Below are positions 35,867 to 44,205 of a stretch of 64,000 nucleotides of DNA, one piece after another. The stretch comes from Microbacteriaceae bacterium VKM Ac-2855. Its GTDB lineage: Bacteria > Actinomycetota > Actinomycetes > Actinomycetales > Microbacteriaceae. Where the stretch lies: NCBI GenBank assembly GCA_013204985.1, contig JABMLG010000010.1, positions 124,001 through 188,000 of the forward strand. Direction: 5' to 3'. The notes under the pieces are model-generated. The model searched no databases. It saw only the letters and a list, made by a program, of their open reading frames with translations, and was not told the DNA's origin. A program made the translations under genes and the position numbers. How positions within the stretch are numbered: the stretch's first letter is position 1; each line of letters starts with the position of its first letter.

Positions 35867-37036
35867 GTGGTCCTCGCGTTCGACAGCTTCAAGGGTTCGC
35901 TTTCGGCGGCGGACGCGTGTGCTTCCGCCGCCACGGCGATCGCTGCGCGCTTCGGCTCATCCGTCGAGACCACGAGCTCGCCGATGGCCGACGGCGGCGA
36001 GGGCAGCCTCGATCTCCTTGGTCTCGGCGGGCGATCCCGGATCGTCACGCTGATGACGACCGACGCGATCGAGCGCCCACTTCGTGCCGAGTACTTCCTC
36101 GAGGAGGGTAGCGCTACGGCCCACATCGAGGTCGCTCGGATCTGCGGACTGACCCTGGTAGCTGACGTCCCGCTCCGACCTCTCGCGGCGACGACCTACG
36201 GCGTGGGGATCGTCGCGGCGCACGCGCTCGAAGCCGGGGCACGACGGATCGTGCTCTACCTCGGAGGAACCGCCTCGACCGACGCCGGAAAAGGAATGTT
36301 GATGGCGCTTGGCGTGCGGTTCGACGATGCTCACGGTGACACTCTCGCGCCCGGTGGAGGGTCGCTGGTAGCGCTCGCCAGCATCGAGTATTCCGACCTG
36401 CTCCCTGCCGCGCGGGCAGCTCGCTGGACAATGGTCACTGACGTCGACGCGCCTTTGACCGGACCAACCGGTGCCGCACAGTGCTACGCCGCCCAGAAGG
36501 GCGCGAGCGCGACGCAGATCGACGTGCTCGAACGTTCGATCGAGCACGCTGGGGCCGTCGTCGCCCAACAGACGGGGCGACCCGTCGGCGATCGGCCGGG
36601 AACAGGGGCGGCCGGTGGCCTCGCCGCTTTCGCTGACGCGCTGCTGGACGTCGAGTTCGTCCGAGGCAGCGACTTCTTCGCCGAGCTCACCGAGCTACCA
36701 GAGGCGATCGCCCGAGCGGACCTCGTCCTCACGGGCGAGGGCCGGTTCGACGCTCAGTCACTCGACGGCAAGGTCGTCGGTACCGTCGCCGCGCTCGCAC
36801 GCGCCGCGCCGAACGGCCCGCCGGTCGTCGTCCTCGCCGGATCGGTCGATAGAGCCGCTCTTCCTGTCGACTCCGGCGTCGCAGCCGCCTTCTCGCTCGC
36901 CGACGGGCCGGCCTTGCTGGCCGAGCTCACCAGGGATGCCGCGCCGCTGCTCGGGTCCAAGGCCGTCGCCGCGGTCGCGCTCGCGCTCAGCATGAACGAC
37001 CGCTTAGCGGACGCCGCCGTTGCCCTCACGTCATGA
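35867..37036 (+). CDS. Glycerate kinase, type I, 389 aa
   Basis: Phosphorylates glycerate with ATP. Motifs of the GarK/GlxK family: FDSFKGSLSA at the N-terminus, MADGGEGSLD, the glycine-rich LGGTASTDAGKGML and GTGAAGGLA, and LTGEGRFDAQSLDGK. GTG 35867 is preferred because GGAGGAG lies 9 nt upstream and VVLAFDSFKG is where the family normally begins; ATG 35780 would add 29 residues of unlike sequence and has no clear ribosome site. Its stop overlaps the thioesterase start (ATGA). Glycerate kinase in a CoA-transferase/thiolase operon is the strongest clue to the pathway product. Confidence 0.88.
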   Translation: MVLAFDSFKGSLSAADACASAATAIAARFGSSVETTSSPMADGGEGSLDLLGLGGRSRIVTLMTTDAIERPLRAEYFLEEGSATAHIEVARICGLTLVADVPLRPLAATTYGVGIVAAHALEAGARRIVLYLGGTASTDAGKGMLMALGVRFDDAHGDTLAPGGGSLVALASIEYSDLLPAARAARWTMVTDVDAPLTGPTGAAQCYAAQKGASATQIDVLERSIEHAGAVVAQQTGRPVGDRPGTGAAGGLAAFADALLDVEFVRGSDFFAELTELPEAIARADLVLTGEGRFDAQSLDGKVVGTVAALARAAPNGPPVVVLAGSVDRAALPVDSGVAAAFSLADGPALLAELTRDAAPLLGSKAVAAVALALSMNDRLADAAVALTS

Positions 37037-37476
37037 GCGCCGAGATCCGGTTCCACACCCGGAAATGGGTGCGCCCGGAAGATCTGAACGCGAACGGTTC
37101 ACTCTTCGGCGGGAGCCTGCTGCGATGGATCGATGAAGAGGCGACCATCTACGCGATTCTGCAACTGGGCAATCGTAGCGTGGTGACCAAATACATCTCT
37201 GAGATCGACTTCGTCAGTTCGGCGCGACAGGGTGACCTGGTCGAAATGGGGCTCCGAGCCACCGTCTTCGGGCGGACGTCTCTCACGATGCGGGCCGAAG
37301 TCAGAAACATGATCACCGGATCCCTCATCCTTTCGATCGAGAGAATCGTCTTCGTCAACCTCGGCGGCGATGGCCGGCCCGCGCTACACGGGTTCACGGA
37401 CACGACCTTCCACCGCGACCGCTTCGCTGAACCCGCGGAAAGCGCGGCAGTCACCACCCCTCTATCCGCCACTTAA
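37033..37476 (+). CDS. Hotdog-fold acyl-CoA thioesterase, 147 aa
   Basis: YciA/BACH-type single hotdog domain: RPEDLNANGSLFGG (with the NxxGxxxGG element), WIDEEATIYA and VTKYISEIDFVSSARQGD. It hydrolyses acyl-CoA to free acid and CoA. ATG 37033 overlaps the glycerate kinase stop (ATGA), so the two proteins are made together. In this setting hydrolysis of glyceryl-CoA to glycerate, the kinase substrate, is the natural inference. Its stop codon is followed at once by operator copy 3. Confidence 0.85.
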   Translation: MSAEIRFHTRKWVRPEDLNANGSLFGGSLLRWIDEEATIYAILQLGNRSVVTKYISEIDFVSSARQGDLVEMGLRATVFGRTSLTMRAEVRNMITGSLILSIERIVFVNLGGDGRPALHGFTDTTFHRDRFAEPAESAAVTTPLSAT

Positions 37477-37508
37477 CGTTGCTCACGATCAATCGCTGAA
37501 CCTACGAT
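37472..37508 (+). promoter_or_regulatory. LacI operator copy 3 and promoter of the ACS transporter
   Basis: CTTAACGTTGCT (37472-37483) repeats operator copy 2 exactly over 12 bp. TTGCTC (37479-37484), 18 nt and TACGAT (37503-37508) repeat the -35/-10 geometry of 31231-31260. A leader of about 260 nt follows before the transporter ATG, with no gene seen in it. Confidence 0.6.
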
Positions 37509-37769
37509 CTTCGCATAAGCAAAACCCTCAATGGGGAGGTTCAGAACAGCTTTACAACCATCGGCAATAACTTTACTTCTCTTTTCCTCCTCCGGCGTCT
37601 CGCTGGACGCCTTACCGCGATGCCACTGCTCATTCGGGGGCATTTCCGGAGACCGGCTCCGTCTCATCATCGGGTATTTCGCCGTCAACGACGGCGCGGT
37701 ATTGCTCTTACTTCATCGGCGGCGCTCAGAGTTGACCCGTGCTCCGGATCCGCCAGAAAGGAACTCCTT

Positions 37770-39122
37770 ATGGGAATCTTCCACGTCATTACGGGCGCTC
37801 CTCCGCTGTCCGCAACCAATAAACGCATCTTCGTCAGACTCATGCCTTTGCTGATGCTGTGCTATTTCATGTCCTTTCTTGATCGGACAAACATCGGACT
37901 CGCCAAGGAACGGCTCGAAATCGATCTCGGGATCACTGCGGCCGCGTACGGCCTTGGCGCTGGGCTCTTCTTCCTCGCCTATGCGGTCTTCGAGATCCCC
38001 AGCAATCTCATCCTCGCCCGAGTTGGCGCTCGGTGGTGGATCTTCCGGATCATGATCACGTGGGGGCTGCTCTCCGCTGCCATGGCGTTCGTGCAGGGAG
38101 AGACGTCGTTCTACATCATGCGGATCCTTCTCGGCATCGCGGAGGCCGGTCTCTTCCCAGGGATCATGCTCTACATGACCTACTGGTTCCGTACTGACAT
38201 TCGACCGCGCGCGATAGGGATGTTCCTCATCGCGGTCTGCTTCTCGTCGATCGTCGGCGCCCCGCTAGGCGGCGCGCTTCTGCAACTCGACGGAGTCGGA
38301 GGGTTGCACGGCTGGCAATGGATGTTCATCGTTGAAGGTCTGCCCACCGTGATCCTGGCATTCTTCGTGCTGAGGTACCTCCCGGATCGCCCGTCAGCGG
38401 CTCGCTGGCTTACCAGCGCCGAATCGAGTCGCCTTGAGTCGGATCTCGCTGCGGAGCAGAAGGCTGGTGCCGACGCGTCGGGCGTGCACTCGTTCGGAGC
38501 AGCGCTGAAGGATCGGCAGATGTTGCTGGTCATTGCCATCTACTGGTGCCATCAAGTTGCGATCTACTCGCTGATCTATTTTCTCCCCGCGATCATCGGC
38601 CAAGGGATGACGCTGACGCCCCTGCAAGTCGGGCTCCTCACGGCGATCCCCTGGGTCGCCGCCGCCATCGGTGCCCTCGTGGGACCCCCTCGGGCAACGA
38701 CGCCGCGCCGCTCGCGCAATCTGGTATCTCTGGGTCTGGTGGGCATGTTCGCCGGATTTCTCGTTGGCTCACTGGCCGGCCCGATCATCGGACTGATCGG
38801 CTTTTCGTTCGCGGCATTCTTCCTCTTCATCGTGCAGCCGCCACTCTTCACGCTCCCCGCCACGCGGATGGCCGGCGCGGCACTCGCCGGAGGCCTGGGC
38901 CTACTCAACACGATCGGCATCACGGGCGGCTTCGTCGGCCCCTACGCGATGGGGTTGGCCGAGGACGTCACCGGAGTTGCGAAGTCCGGTCTCTGGCTCA
39001 GCATGGTTCTCGTCCTCGTCGGCGCCGTCCTGGCTCGGTTCCTGCGGTTCGGATCTGTGGAGGCTCGAGCGGACTCCTCGACGCATCCCCAGGTGTCGGC
39101 GCCGACCGGATCCCTCTCCTAA
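37770..39122 (+). CDS. MFS transporter, anion:cation symporter (ACS) type, 450 aa
   Basis: Twelve predicted membrane segments with the ACS hallmark FLDRTNIGLAK in helix 1, FEIPSNLILARVGARWWI, and GIAEAGLFPGIMLYMTYWF in helices 4-5. ACS carriers import organic anions such as sugar acids, tartrate or phthalate with protons. ATG 37770 has AAAGGA 7 nt upstream; a start at 37620 would add a basic, non-family leader. It has its own promoter with operator copy 3, so it belongs to the LacI regulon. It probably takes up the aldonate directly, in parallel with the ABC transporter for the parent sugar. Confidence 0.88.
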   Translation: MGIFHVITGAPPLSATNKRIFVRLMPLLMLCYFMSFLDRTNIGLAKERLEIDLGITAAAYGLGAGLFFLAYAVFEIPSNLILARVGARWWIFRIMITWGLLSAAMAFVQGETSFYIMRILLGIAEAGLFPGIMLYMTYWFRTDIRPRAIGMFLIAVCFSSIVGAPLGGALLQLDGVGGLHGWQWMFIVEGLPTVILAFFVLRYLPDRPSAARWLTSAESSRLESDLAAEQKAGADASGVHSFGAALKDRQMLLVIAIYWCHQVAIYSLIYFLPAIIGQGMTLTPLQVGLLTAIPWVAAAIGALVGPPRATTPRRSRNLVSLGLVGMFAGFLVGSLAGPIIGLIGFSFAAFFLFIVQPPLFTLPATRMAGAALAGGLGLLNTIGITGGFVGPYAMGLAEDVTGVAKSGLWLSMVLVLVGAVLARFLRFGSVEARADSSTHPQVSAPTGSLS

Positions 39123-39137
39123 CCCGGAAGGTCCGGG
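39123..39137 (+). terminator. Short hairpin after the ACS transporter
   Basis: CCCGGA and TCCGGG pair around AGG directly after the TAA stop. Small and without a T-run, but well placed to end the rightward unit. Confidence 0.4.
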
Positions 39138-39337
39138 GACGTATCCGACGGCCTGCGTCTCGAAACAATCACCGGGCCTTCGCCGTCGGGGCGTGATCGG
39201 GCGAACGGTCACCGGCGGACGTCACGCGCGAGCCGGGCCGGCCGCCCGGCACGATGTCGGCCTGCGCGACGTCGCCCAGCGCCACGGTCATCGCAAGGTC
39301 CGTGCTCACCGTAGAAGCCCACGGCTAGGGTGAGTGC

Positions 39338-39832
39338 ATGAGTGCTGAAGCTGTGATGCCCAGCGTGCGCGCGGCGGTGAGTGACCCGCGCATTCTGGTC
39401 TTCGGCCGTCTGCTCGGTGCAGCCAACGGCTGGGAGCACCTGCTGGCGAAGGCGCTGACGGAGGAGACCGGTCTCGACCACGGTCTGTTCGAGCTGCTCG
39501 TTGTTGTCGGGCGTGCCGGCGCGGAGGGTGTCGCGGTCCGGGACATCGGACAGGCACGGGTGCTCACCTCCGGCGGAGCGTCGCGGTTGGTTCAACGCGG
39601 CGAGCGGCTGGGTCTCGTCGAGCGCCGGTTCTCCGCTGCCGATGCCCGCGTGCAGCTGGTGCGGCTCACCGCGGGCGGCGAGCAGGCGTTGTTACGAGCC
39701 AGTGCTGTACACGCCGTCAATATCGAGCGGACGATTCTCGCTACCCTTCCGCCGGAGCTTCGAGAGGCGTTCGCGACCGCCGTCGAGGTGCTCAGCAAGG
39801 GTGCCGCGCAGGCGCTCCCGATACTGCCCTGA
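39338..39832 (+). CDS. MarR-family regulator, 164 aa
   Basis: Winged-helix MarR architecture: helices around GLDHGLFELLVVVGRAG, recognition region ARVLTSGGASRLVQRGERLGLV and the wing RFSAADARVQLVRLT, where ADAR replaces the commoner DDRR. ATG 39338 follows AGGGTGAG. It precedes an MBL-fold and a SnoaL gene on the same strand; the 109-nt gap holds an inverted repeat that it probably binds. Inducers of such regulators are often phenolic or lipophilic toxicants. Confidence 0.85.
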   Translation: MSAEAVMPSVRAAVSDPRILVFGRLLGAANGWEHLLAKALTEETGLDHGLFELLVVVGRAGAEGVAVRDIGQARVLTSGGASRLVQRGERLGLVERRFSAADARVQLVRLTAGGEQALLRASAVHAVNIERTILATLPPELREAFATAVEVLSKGAAQALPILP

Positions 39833-39865
39833 CTGTGCGGGCGAGTGACATCGGACGCTCGGGAA

Positions 39866-39883
39866 TAGCTGACTACGCAGCTA
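39866..39883. promoter_or_regulatory. Candidate MarR operator
   Basis: TAGCTG-N6-CAGCTA is a perfect 6-bp-arm inverted repeat of the length typical for MarR dimers, 58 nt before the MBL-fold gene. Confidence 0.5.
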
Positions 39884-39941
39884 AGTTATTGACTGTGCGC
39901 GGCGACCGTCGCCGGGCTCTCCGAGAAAGCGAACTGTCACC

Positions 39942-40748
39942 ATGACCCTCTCCTTCGACGTCTTCGATCTCGACTTCCCTGTCGGATCACCGAACAAGTC
40001 CGCCGTTCTCGTGACCGGGCCGACCGAGGCGCTGCTCGTCGACGCCGGCTTCACCCGCGCCGACGGTCACCGCCTCGTCGCTGCGATCCTCGACTCCGGG
40101 AAAGTCCTCACGACCGTGTTCGTGAGCCACGCCGACCCCGACTTCTACTTCGGTCTCGAGGTCGTCGCCGACGCGTTCCCGGGCGCCGCGATCGTGGCCA
40201 CCCCGATCGTGGTCGACCACATTCGGCACTCATTCGAGGGCAAGCTCAAAGCTTGGGCGGCGCTCGGCGCGAATCTGCCGACACGCCTGGTCGAGATCGC
40301 GCCGCTCGCCTCTGACGCGATCGAGGTCGACGGTGAGTCGCTCGAGCTGCGTGGCGGTTCGGCGGCTCTGCCCGACCGTCACTACCTCTGGTACCCCGCG
40401 CAGCGTGCGATCCTCGGGGGCGTCCTCGTTTTCCAGCAGGAGCACGTCTGGACGGCGGACACCGCGACTGCTGAGCAGCGCTCGGCGTGGGTCGCGCTGC
40501 TCGATCAGATGCTCGGACTGGAGCCCGCGCTCGTCGTCCCGGGCCATCGCCTACCCGGCACCGCCAACGACGCGAGTGCATTGCAGTACACCCGCGGATA
40601 CCTGGTGGAGTTCGAGGACGTGCTCGCAGAGGCCTCGGACGGGGCTGCCGCTACGGCGGTTCTGGCTGAGAAGTACCCCGACTCGGGGATGATGATCGCG
40701 GCCCAGATCGGGCCCAAGGTTGCCAAGGGAGAGATGACATGGGGCTGA
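39942..40748 (+). CDS. MBL-fold protein with altered metal motif, 268 aa
   Basis: Metallo-beta-lactamase fold: LLVDAGF strand, then SHADPDFYFG where HxHxDH is expected. The first His and the Asp at position 5 are kept, but Asp replaces the second His and Phe the last. PDRHYLWYP and VVPGHR supply later conserved elements. The site may bind one metal or a different metal, or the protein may be a non-canonical hydrolase. ATG 39942 has a weak ribosome site (GAGAAAG). It overlaps the SnoaL gene by 10 nt and is downstream of the MarR operator. Confidence 0.75.
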   Translation: MTLSFDVFDLDFPVGSPNKSAVLVTGPTEALLVDAGFTRADGHRLVAAILDSGKVLTTVFVSHADPDFYFGLEVVADAFPGAAIVATPIVVDHIRHSFEGKLKAWAALGANLPTRLVEIAPLASDAIEVDGESLELRGGSAALPDRHYLWYPAQRAILGGVLVFQQEHVWTADTATAEQRSAWVALLDQMLGLEPALVVPGHRLPGTANDASALQYTRGYLVEFEDVLAEASDGAAATAVLAEKYPDSGMMIAAQIGPKVAKGEMTWG

Positions 40749-41167
40749 ATGTGAACCCGAACGAGAACGAAAGTGCGGCGCCGCGCGACGTCGTCCGTCG
40801 TCAGTACCTCGCCTCCGCAGCCGGAGACCTCGACGCGTTGCGCGCGACGATGGCTCCCGATGTGGAGTGGACCGAGATGGCCGGATTCCCGCTCGCGGGC
40901 ACGTATCGCACGCCCGAGGGGGTGACCTCGAATGTCATGGAGATCCTCGGGCGGGATTGGGAGGGCTGGGCCGCGCACGACGACGACTATGTCGTGGAGG
41001 ACGAGAATGTTGTGGTCCTCGCCCGCTATACGGCGACCCATCGCCTGACCGGGAAGGCGCTGAATGTTCGAGTGGCACACCACTTCGTTGTACGCGGTGG
41101 GCTCATCGTGCGCTTCGAGCAATTCGTCGACACGGCACTGGTCGCTGCGGCGGCAACGGCCGACTGA
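40739..41167 (+). CDS. SnoaL/NTF2-like protein, 142 aa
   Basis: A cone-shaped alpha+beta fold typical of SnoaL-like proteins: helix VVRRQYLASAAGDLDALRAT, the strand DVEWTEMAGFPLAGTYRTPEG, and final strands AHHFVVRGGLIVRFEQFVDT. Members are small hydrolases, isomerases or ligand carriers; no specific function can be read. ATG 40739 lies within the end of the MBL gene with GGGAGAG just before it, so the two are translated as a pair. Confidence 0.8.
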   Translation: MGLNVNPNENESAAPRDVVRRQYLASAAGDLDALRATMAPDVEWTEMAGFPLAGTYRTPEGVTSNVMEILGRDWEGWAAHDDDYVVEDENVVVLARYTATHRLTGKALNVRVAHHFVVRGGLIVRFEQFVDTALVAAAATAD

Positions 41168-41224
41168 CGGAGCTGCGTACGACGGTGCGCATCCGACCGC
41201 GACGCATCATGCTGGCGCGATCAA

Positions 41225-41270
41225 ACACCTCCGGCTCGCAGGTTCCGAGGATTCAGCGAGCCGGAGGTGT
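41225..41270. terminator. Strong bidirectional terminator
   Basis: A perfect 15-bp inverted repeat (ACACCTCCGGCTCGC with its complement) and a 16-nt loop between two converging genes. The stem is the longest in the window and ends transcription of the SnoaL and reductase units. Confidence 0.75.
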
Positions 41271-41298
41271 CTTCGCAGCGGGAGCCGGCGGGCTCGGG

Positions 41299-41973
41299 TC
41301 ATGGCTTGATGAGGTCCAGACCCAGGAGCGGCCCGCCGGGGAACGCCGTCAACGGTGCGCCTACGGTCAGGCTGCCCAGATCGATGGGGAAGAGTCCGAG
41401 TCGCGCCTGGAGAGCGGCCACCTCGGCCTTCGCCGCCGTGTCGTCCCCGCTGAGGAACACGACTGATCTTCCGCCGACCCGGCTCGGCTCAGCGAGAACG
41501 GCCGGCTCGATGTGGTTGAAGGTCTTGACGACGCGCGCTCCGGGGGCGAGCTCGCCCACGACCTCGCTCGAGGTCCGCCCGTGGGTGTCCGCGGCCTTCA
41601 GCCCCATGGCTGCCAGCGGGTTGGCGGAGTCCGCCGATTCAGGCGAGTCGGGGGCGAGGAAAATCACCGGATTCGCTGCGTCGATCAATATGCGACCCTC
41701 CCAACCGGAGAGGCGACCGAGCACGCCTTCGACCGCGACCCAGGGGACCGTGAGGATGACGATGTCGGCACGTCCCGCCTGTTCGAGAGTAACCGGGCGA
41801 AGAAACTCGGGTGACTCGGTGGCGAGGTCTGAGAGGGACTCAGGGCCGCGGCTGTTCGCGATCAGGACGGCGATTCCTTTCGCGGCGAGGGCGCGAGCGA
41901 TCGCGCCGCCCATGGCGCCGACGCCGAGGATTCCAATGGATGCTGGGCGCGTTGCGCCCGTTTCGATGCTCAT
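41299..41973 (-). CDS. NAD(P)-binding reductase of the F420-dependent NADP reductase type, 224 aa
   Basis: Rossmann domain GILGVGAMGGAIARAL, then NSRGPESLSDL (phosphate-binding Ser/Arg for NADP), ADIVILTVPW and VVKTFNHIEP, as in the NADPH:F420 oxidoreductase/YpsC-like family. It may move hydride between NADPH and a flavin or F420, or reduce small substrates. ATG 41973 follows GGAG at 5 nt. A perfect palindrome lies 16-27 nt upstream of the start. It is the last gene of a leftward series that includes the luciferase-like monooxygenases. Confidence 0.8.
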   Translation of the reverse strand: MSIETGATRPASIGILGVGAMGGAIARALAAKGIAVLIANSRGPESLSDLATESPEFLRPVTLEQAGRADIVILTVPWVAVEGVLGRLSGWEGRILIDAANPVIFLAPDSPESADSANPLAAMGLKAADTHGRTSSEVVGELAPGARVVKTFNHIEPAVLAEPSRVGGRSVVFLSGDDTAAKAEVAALQARLGLFPIDLGSLTVGAPLTAFPGGPLLGLDLIKP

Positions 41974-41988
41974 GACTACTCCAACTGA

Positions 41989-42000
41989 TTGACGCGTCAA
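41989..42000. promoter_or_regulatory. Palindrome TTGACGCGTCAA, candidate operator
   Basis: Perfect 12-bp palindrome of the form TTGAC-RY-GTCAA, the same form as the palindrome at 45299-45310 before a MarR gene. It sits between the HxlR gene and the reductase start. Confidence 0.5.
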
Positions 42001-42034
42001 TTATTCCGAGCCGACGCGATCCGGTCGCCGTCGA

Positions 42035-42481
42035 TCACTCGTCGAATCGGGCGCGGCTGCGCTCGATCTCGGATCGGTGCTGGATCGTCCATTCGACGAA
42101 CGCCGTGAATGGAACGCCGAACGAGCGGCCGAGTATGGTCAGCTCGTACTCGACCCTCGGCGGGGACTCGGGATAACTGGTGCGCCCGACCAGCCCGTCG
42201 CGCTGCAGGCCCCGGAGCGTGCGGGTCAGCATCCGGTGCGAAATGCCCGGCACCGCCTTCATCAAACGAGTGAACCGGACCGGTCCGTTCTCGAGGGCGC
42301 GAATGACGGGCATCGACCAGCGGTCGCTCGTGAGAGCGAGCACATCGCGGACCAGCTGCTGCGCCCCGGCACCGACGCACCGGCCGCCGAGGCCGTGAGT
42401 GCCGCCAATCGATGGCAACGGCTCGACTGCCGCATCAGTCGCCGAGGCATCGACCCCCACCGCATCAGCGACGTGCGTCAC
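42035..42481 (-). CDS. HxlR-family transcriptional regulator, 148 aa
   Basis: Winged helix of the HxlR type: [41 protein letters not shown] and the wing PPRVEYELT. The N-terminal ~38 residues are variable. GTG start at 42481 overlaps the stop of the preceding reductase as GTGA, so regulator and reductase are coupled. Such regulators respond to quinones, aldehydes or other electrophiles. It probably controls its own operon. Confidence 0.85.
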   Translation of the reverse strand: MTHVADAVGVDASATDAAVEPLPSIGGTHGLGGRCVGAGAQQLVRDVLALTSDRWSMPVIRALENGPVRFTRLMKAVPGISHRMLTRTLRGLQRDGLVGRTSYPESPPRVEYELTILGRSFGVPFTAFVEWTIQHRSEIERSRARFDE

Positions 42482-43161
42482 GGGGTGCGCGGCGCGGAGG
42501 CGACCCGCGCGTGTACGGCCCGGATCTCCGCCGCGCTGACGTCGGCCCCGAAGAGGTCGCCCCCGGGCTGCAGGAGCCGCCCCGCGCTCAGCGGCCCCAG
42601 ATCGACCGGGTCGAAGCCGAAGTCGTCGACCACAGCAGCGACCGCGTCCCGGTCGTCGGGATCCTCACCGACGATCGCAATGCCCTTGCGTCCGGGTGCA
42701 CCGCTCGCGCGCGGCTCCTCATCGAGGTCGTGGTAGCCCATGTGGTTGAAGGCCTTGACGACTCGTGATCGATCGAGGAACCGGCTGATGATCTCACTCG
42801 TTGTGATCTCGGGGTCGGTCAAGTCGAGCCGTTCGCCGTCGATCTCCCACCAGTAGTTCATCGTGTCGATGACGAGTTTGCCGGCGAGTGCGTCGGCGGG
42901 GATCGAGCGGTACTTGCCGAGCGGGAGGGCGAGAATCGCGATGTCGGCCTCCTCGGCCGCGACTGTCGCGGTCACCGCTTTCGCGCCGGGGGCGAGGACA
43001 TCGACGGTGAGGGCGATGACGGCAGGGTCGCGGGAGCCGCTGATGAGCACGCGATACCCGGCGGCGAGAGCGAGGCGGGCGAGGACGGTCCCGACTTTCC
43101 CGGCGCCGAGGATCCCGATCGTGGTGGGCTGTTCCGTGGTGGTCCTTCTGGGTTCAATCAT
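42478..43161 (-). CDS. NAD(P)-binding reductase of the F420-dependent NADP reductase type, 227 aa
   Basis: Rossmann motif [24 protein letters not shown] for NADP phosphate, [30 protein letters not shown] and [13 protein letters not shown]. It is a divergent paralogue of 41299-41973. ATG 43161 lies 12 nt after the stop of a luciferase-like monooxygenase, and its stop overlaps the HxlR start. Hydride supply to flavin or F420 for the neighbouring monooxygenases is a reasonable guess. Confidence 0.82.
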   Translation of the reverse strand: MIEPRRTTTEQPTTIGILGAGKVGTVLARLALAAGYRVLISGSRDPAVIALTVDVLAPGAKAVTATVAAEEADIAILALPLGKYRSIPADALAGKLVIDTMNYWWEIDGERLDLTDPEITTSEIISRFLDRSRVVKAFNHMGYHDLDEEPRASGAPGRKGIAIVGEDPDDRDAVAAVVDDFGFDPVDLGPLSAGRLLQPGGDLFGADVSAAEIRAVHARVASAPRTP

Positions 43162-43173
43162 TTCTGGCTGCTC

Positions 43174-44205
43174 TCAGCGTCCCAGGATGTCGCGGACCAT
43201 GGGGATGACCTCGGCCCCGTAGAGCTGTACCGCGCGCATCCGGTCGCGCATCGGGATCGGGCCGGCGGAGTAGATGAGGTCGAACCGTCCGACGTCGAGC
43301 GCCGAGATCGCGGCTGCGATCCGCCGAGCGACCGTGGGCGGTGAGCCGACGTACATCGATCCGTGCTCGACTTCGTGATCGAACTCCTCCCGGCTTACGG
43401 GCGGCCAGCCGCGGAGGGCGCCGATGCGATCGCGGACGATCTTGTAGCGCGGGAAGAAGATCTCGCGAGCCTGCTCATCGGTGTCGGCGATGAACCCGGG
43501 CGAGTGCATGCCGATCGGGTGGGCTGTGGTCCCGAACTGCTCGGCGGCGCGCCGGTAGAGGTCGGCGTAGGGTACGAACCGCTCGGGACTTCCGCCGATG
43601 ATGGCGAGCATCAAGGGGAATCCGTACTTGGCCGTGCGCACGACCGATTGAGGCGAGCCTCCCACGCCGACCCAGGTAGCCAGATGTCCCGACTCGGTTT
43701 TGGGGAACACGTCCGCATCTCGCAGAGCGGGTCGCGTGGTCCCGCTCCAGGTGACGGGCTTCTCGGTGAGCAGTTCGGCGAAGAGGTCGATCTTCTCCTC
43801 GAAGAGCGTGTCGTAGTCCTTCAAGTCGTAGCCGAACAGCGGGAACGACTCGGTGAACGAGCCCCGGCCGAGGATCACTTCGGCGCGGCCGTTGGACAGA
43901 GCGTCGAGGGTGGCGAAGCGCTGGAACACCCGCACGGGGTCATCCGAGCTGAGCACCGTCACCCCGGAAGCGAGGCGGATCCGCTCGGTCGCGGTGGCGA
44001 TTGCGGCCAGGACGGTCTCGGGAGACGAGATCGCGTACTCGGGCCGGTGGTGCTCGCCGACGGCGAAGACGTCGACGCCGAGTTCGTCCGCGAGGGTTGC
44101 CTCGACGACGACCTGGCGGATCGCCTCAGGATGGCTGGCGAGGACGCCGGGAGATTTCTCGGGGATGTCCCCGAAGGTGTCGAGTCCGAATTCAAGATCA
44201 GGCAT
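43174..44205 (-). CDS. Luciferase-like (LLM class) flavin-dependent oxidoreductase, 343 aa
   Basis: Bacterial-luciferase TIM barrel: GLDTFGD, FAVGEHHRPEYAISSP, IRLASGVTVLSSDDPVRVFQ and GRAEVILGRGSFTESFPLFG, then WVGVGGSPQSVVR. These enzymes use FMNH2 or F420H2. ATG 44205 overlaps the stop of the next LLM gene by 8 nt. About half its residues match that paralogue by eye. The typical lid region is present, and no truncation is seen. Confidence 0.88.
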   Translation of the reverse strand: MPDLEFGLDTFGDIPEKSPGVLASHPEAIRQVVVEATLADELGVDVFAVGEHHRPEYAISSPETVLAAIATATERIRLASGVTVLSSDDPVRVFQRFATLDALSNGRAEVILGRGSFTESFPLFGYDLKDYDTLFEEKIDLFAELLTEKPVTWSGTTRPALRDADVFPKTESGHLATWVGVGGSPQSVVRTAKYGFPLMLAIIGGSPERFVPYADLYRRAAEQFGTTAHPIGMHSPGFIADTDEQAREIFFPRYKIVRDRIGALRGWPPVSREEFDHEVEHGSMYVGSPPTVARRIAAAISALDVGRFDLIYSAGPIPMRDRMRAVQLYGAEVIPMVRDILGR

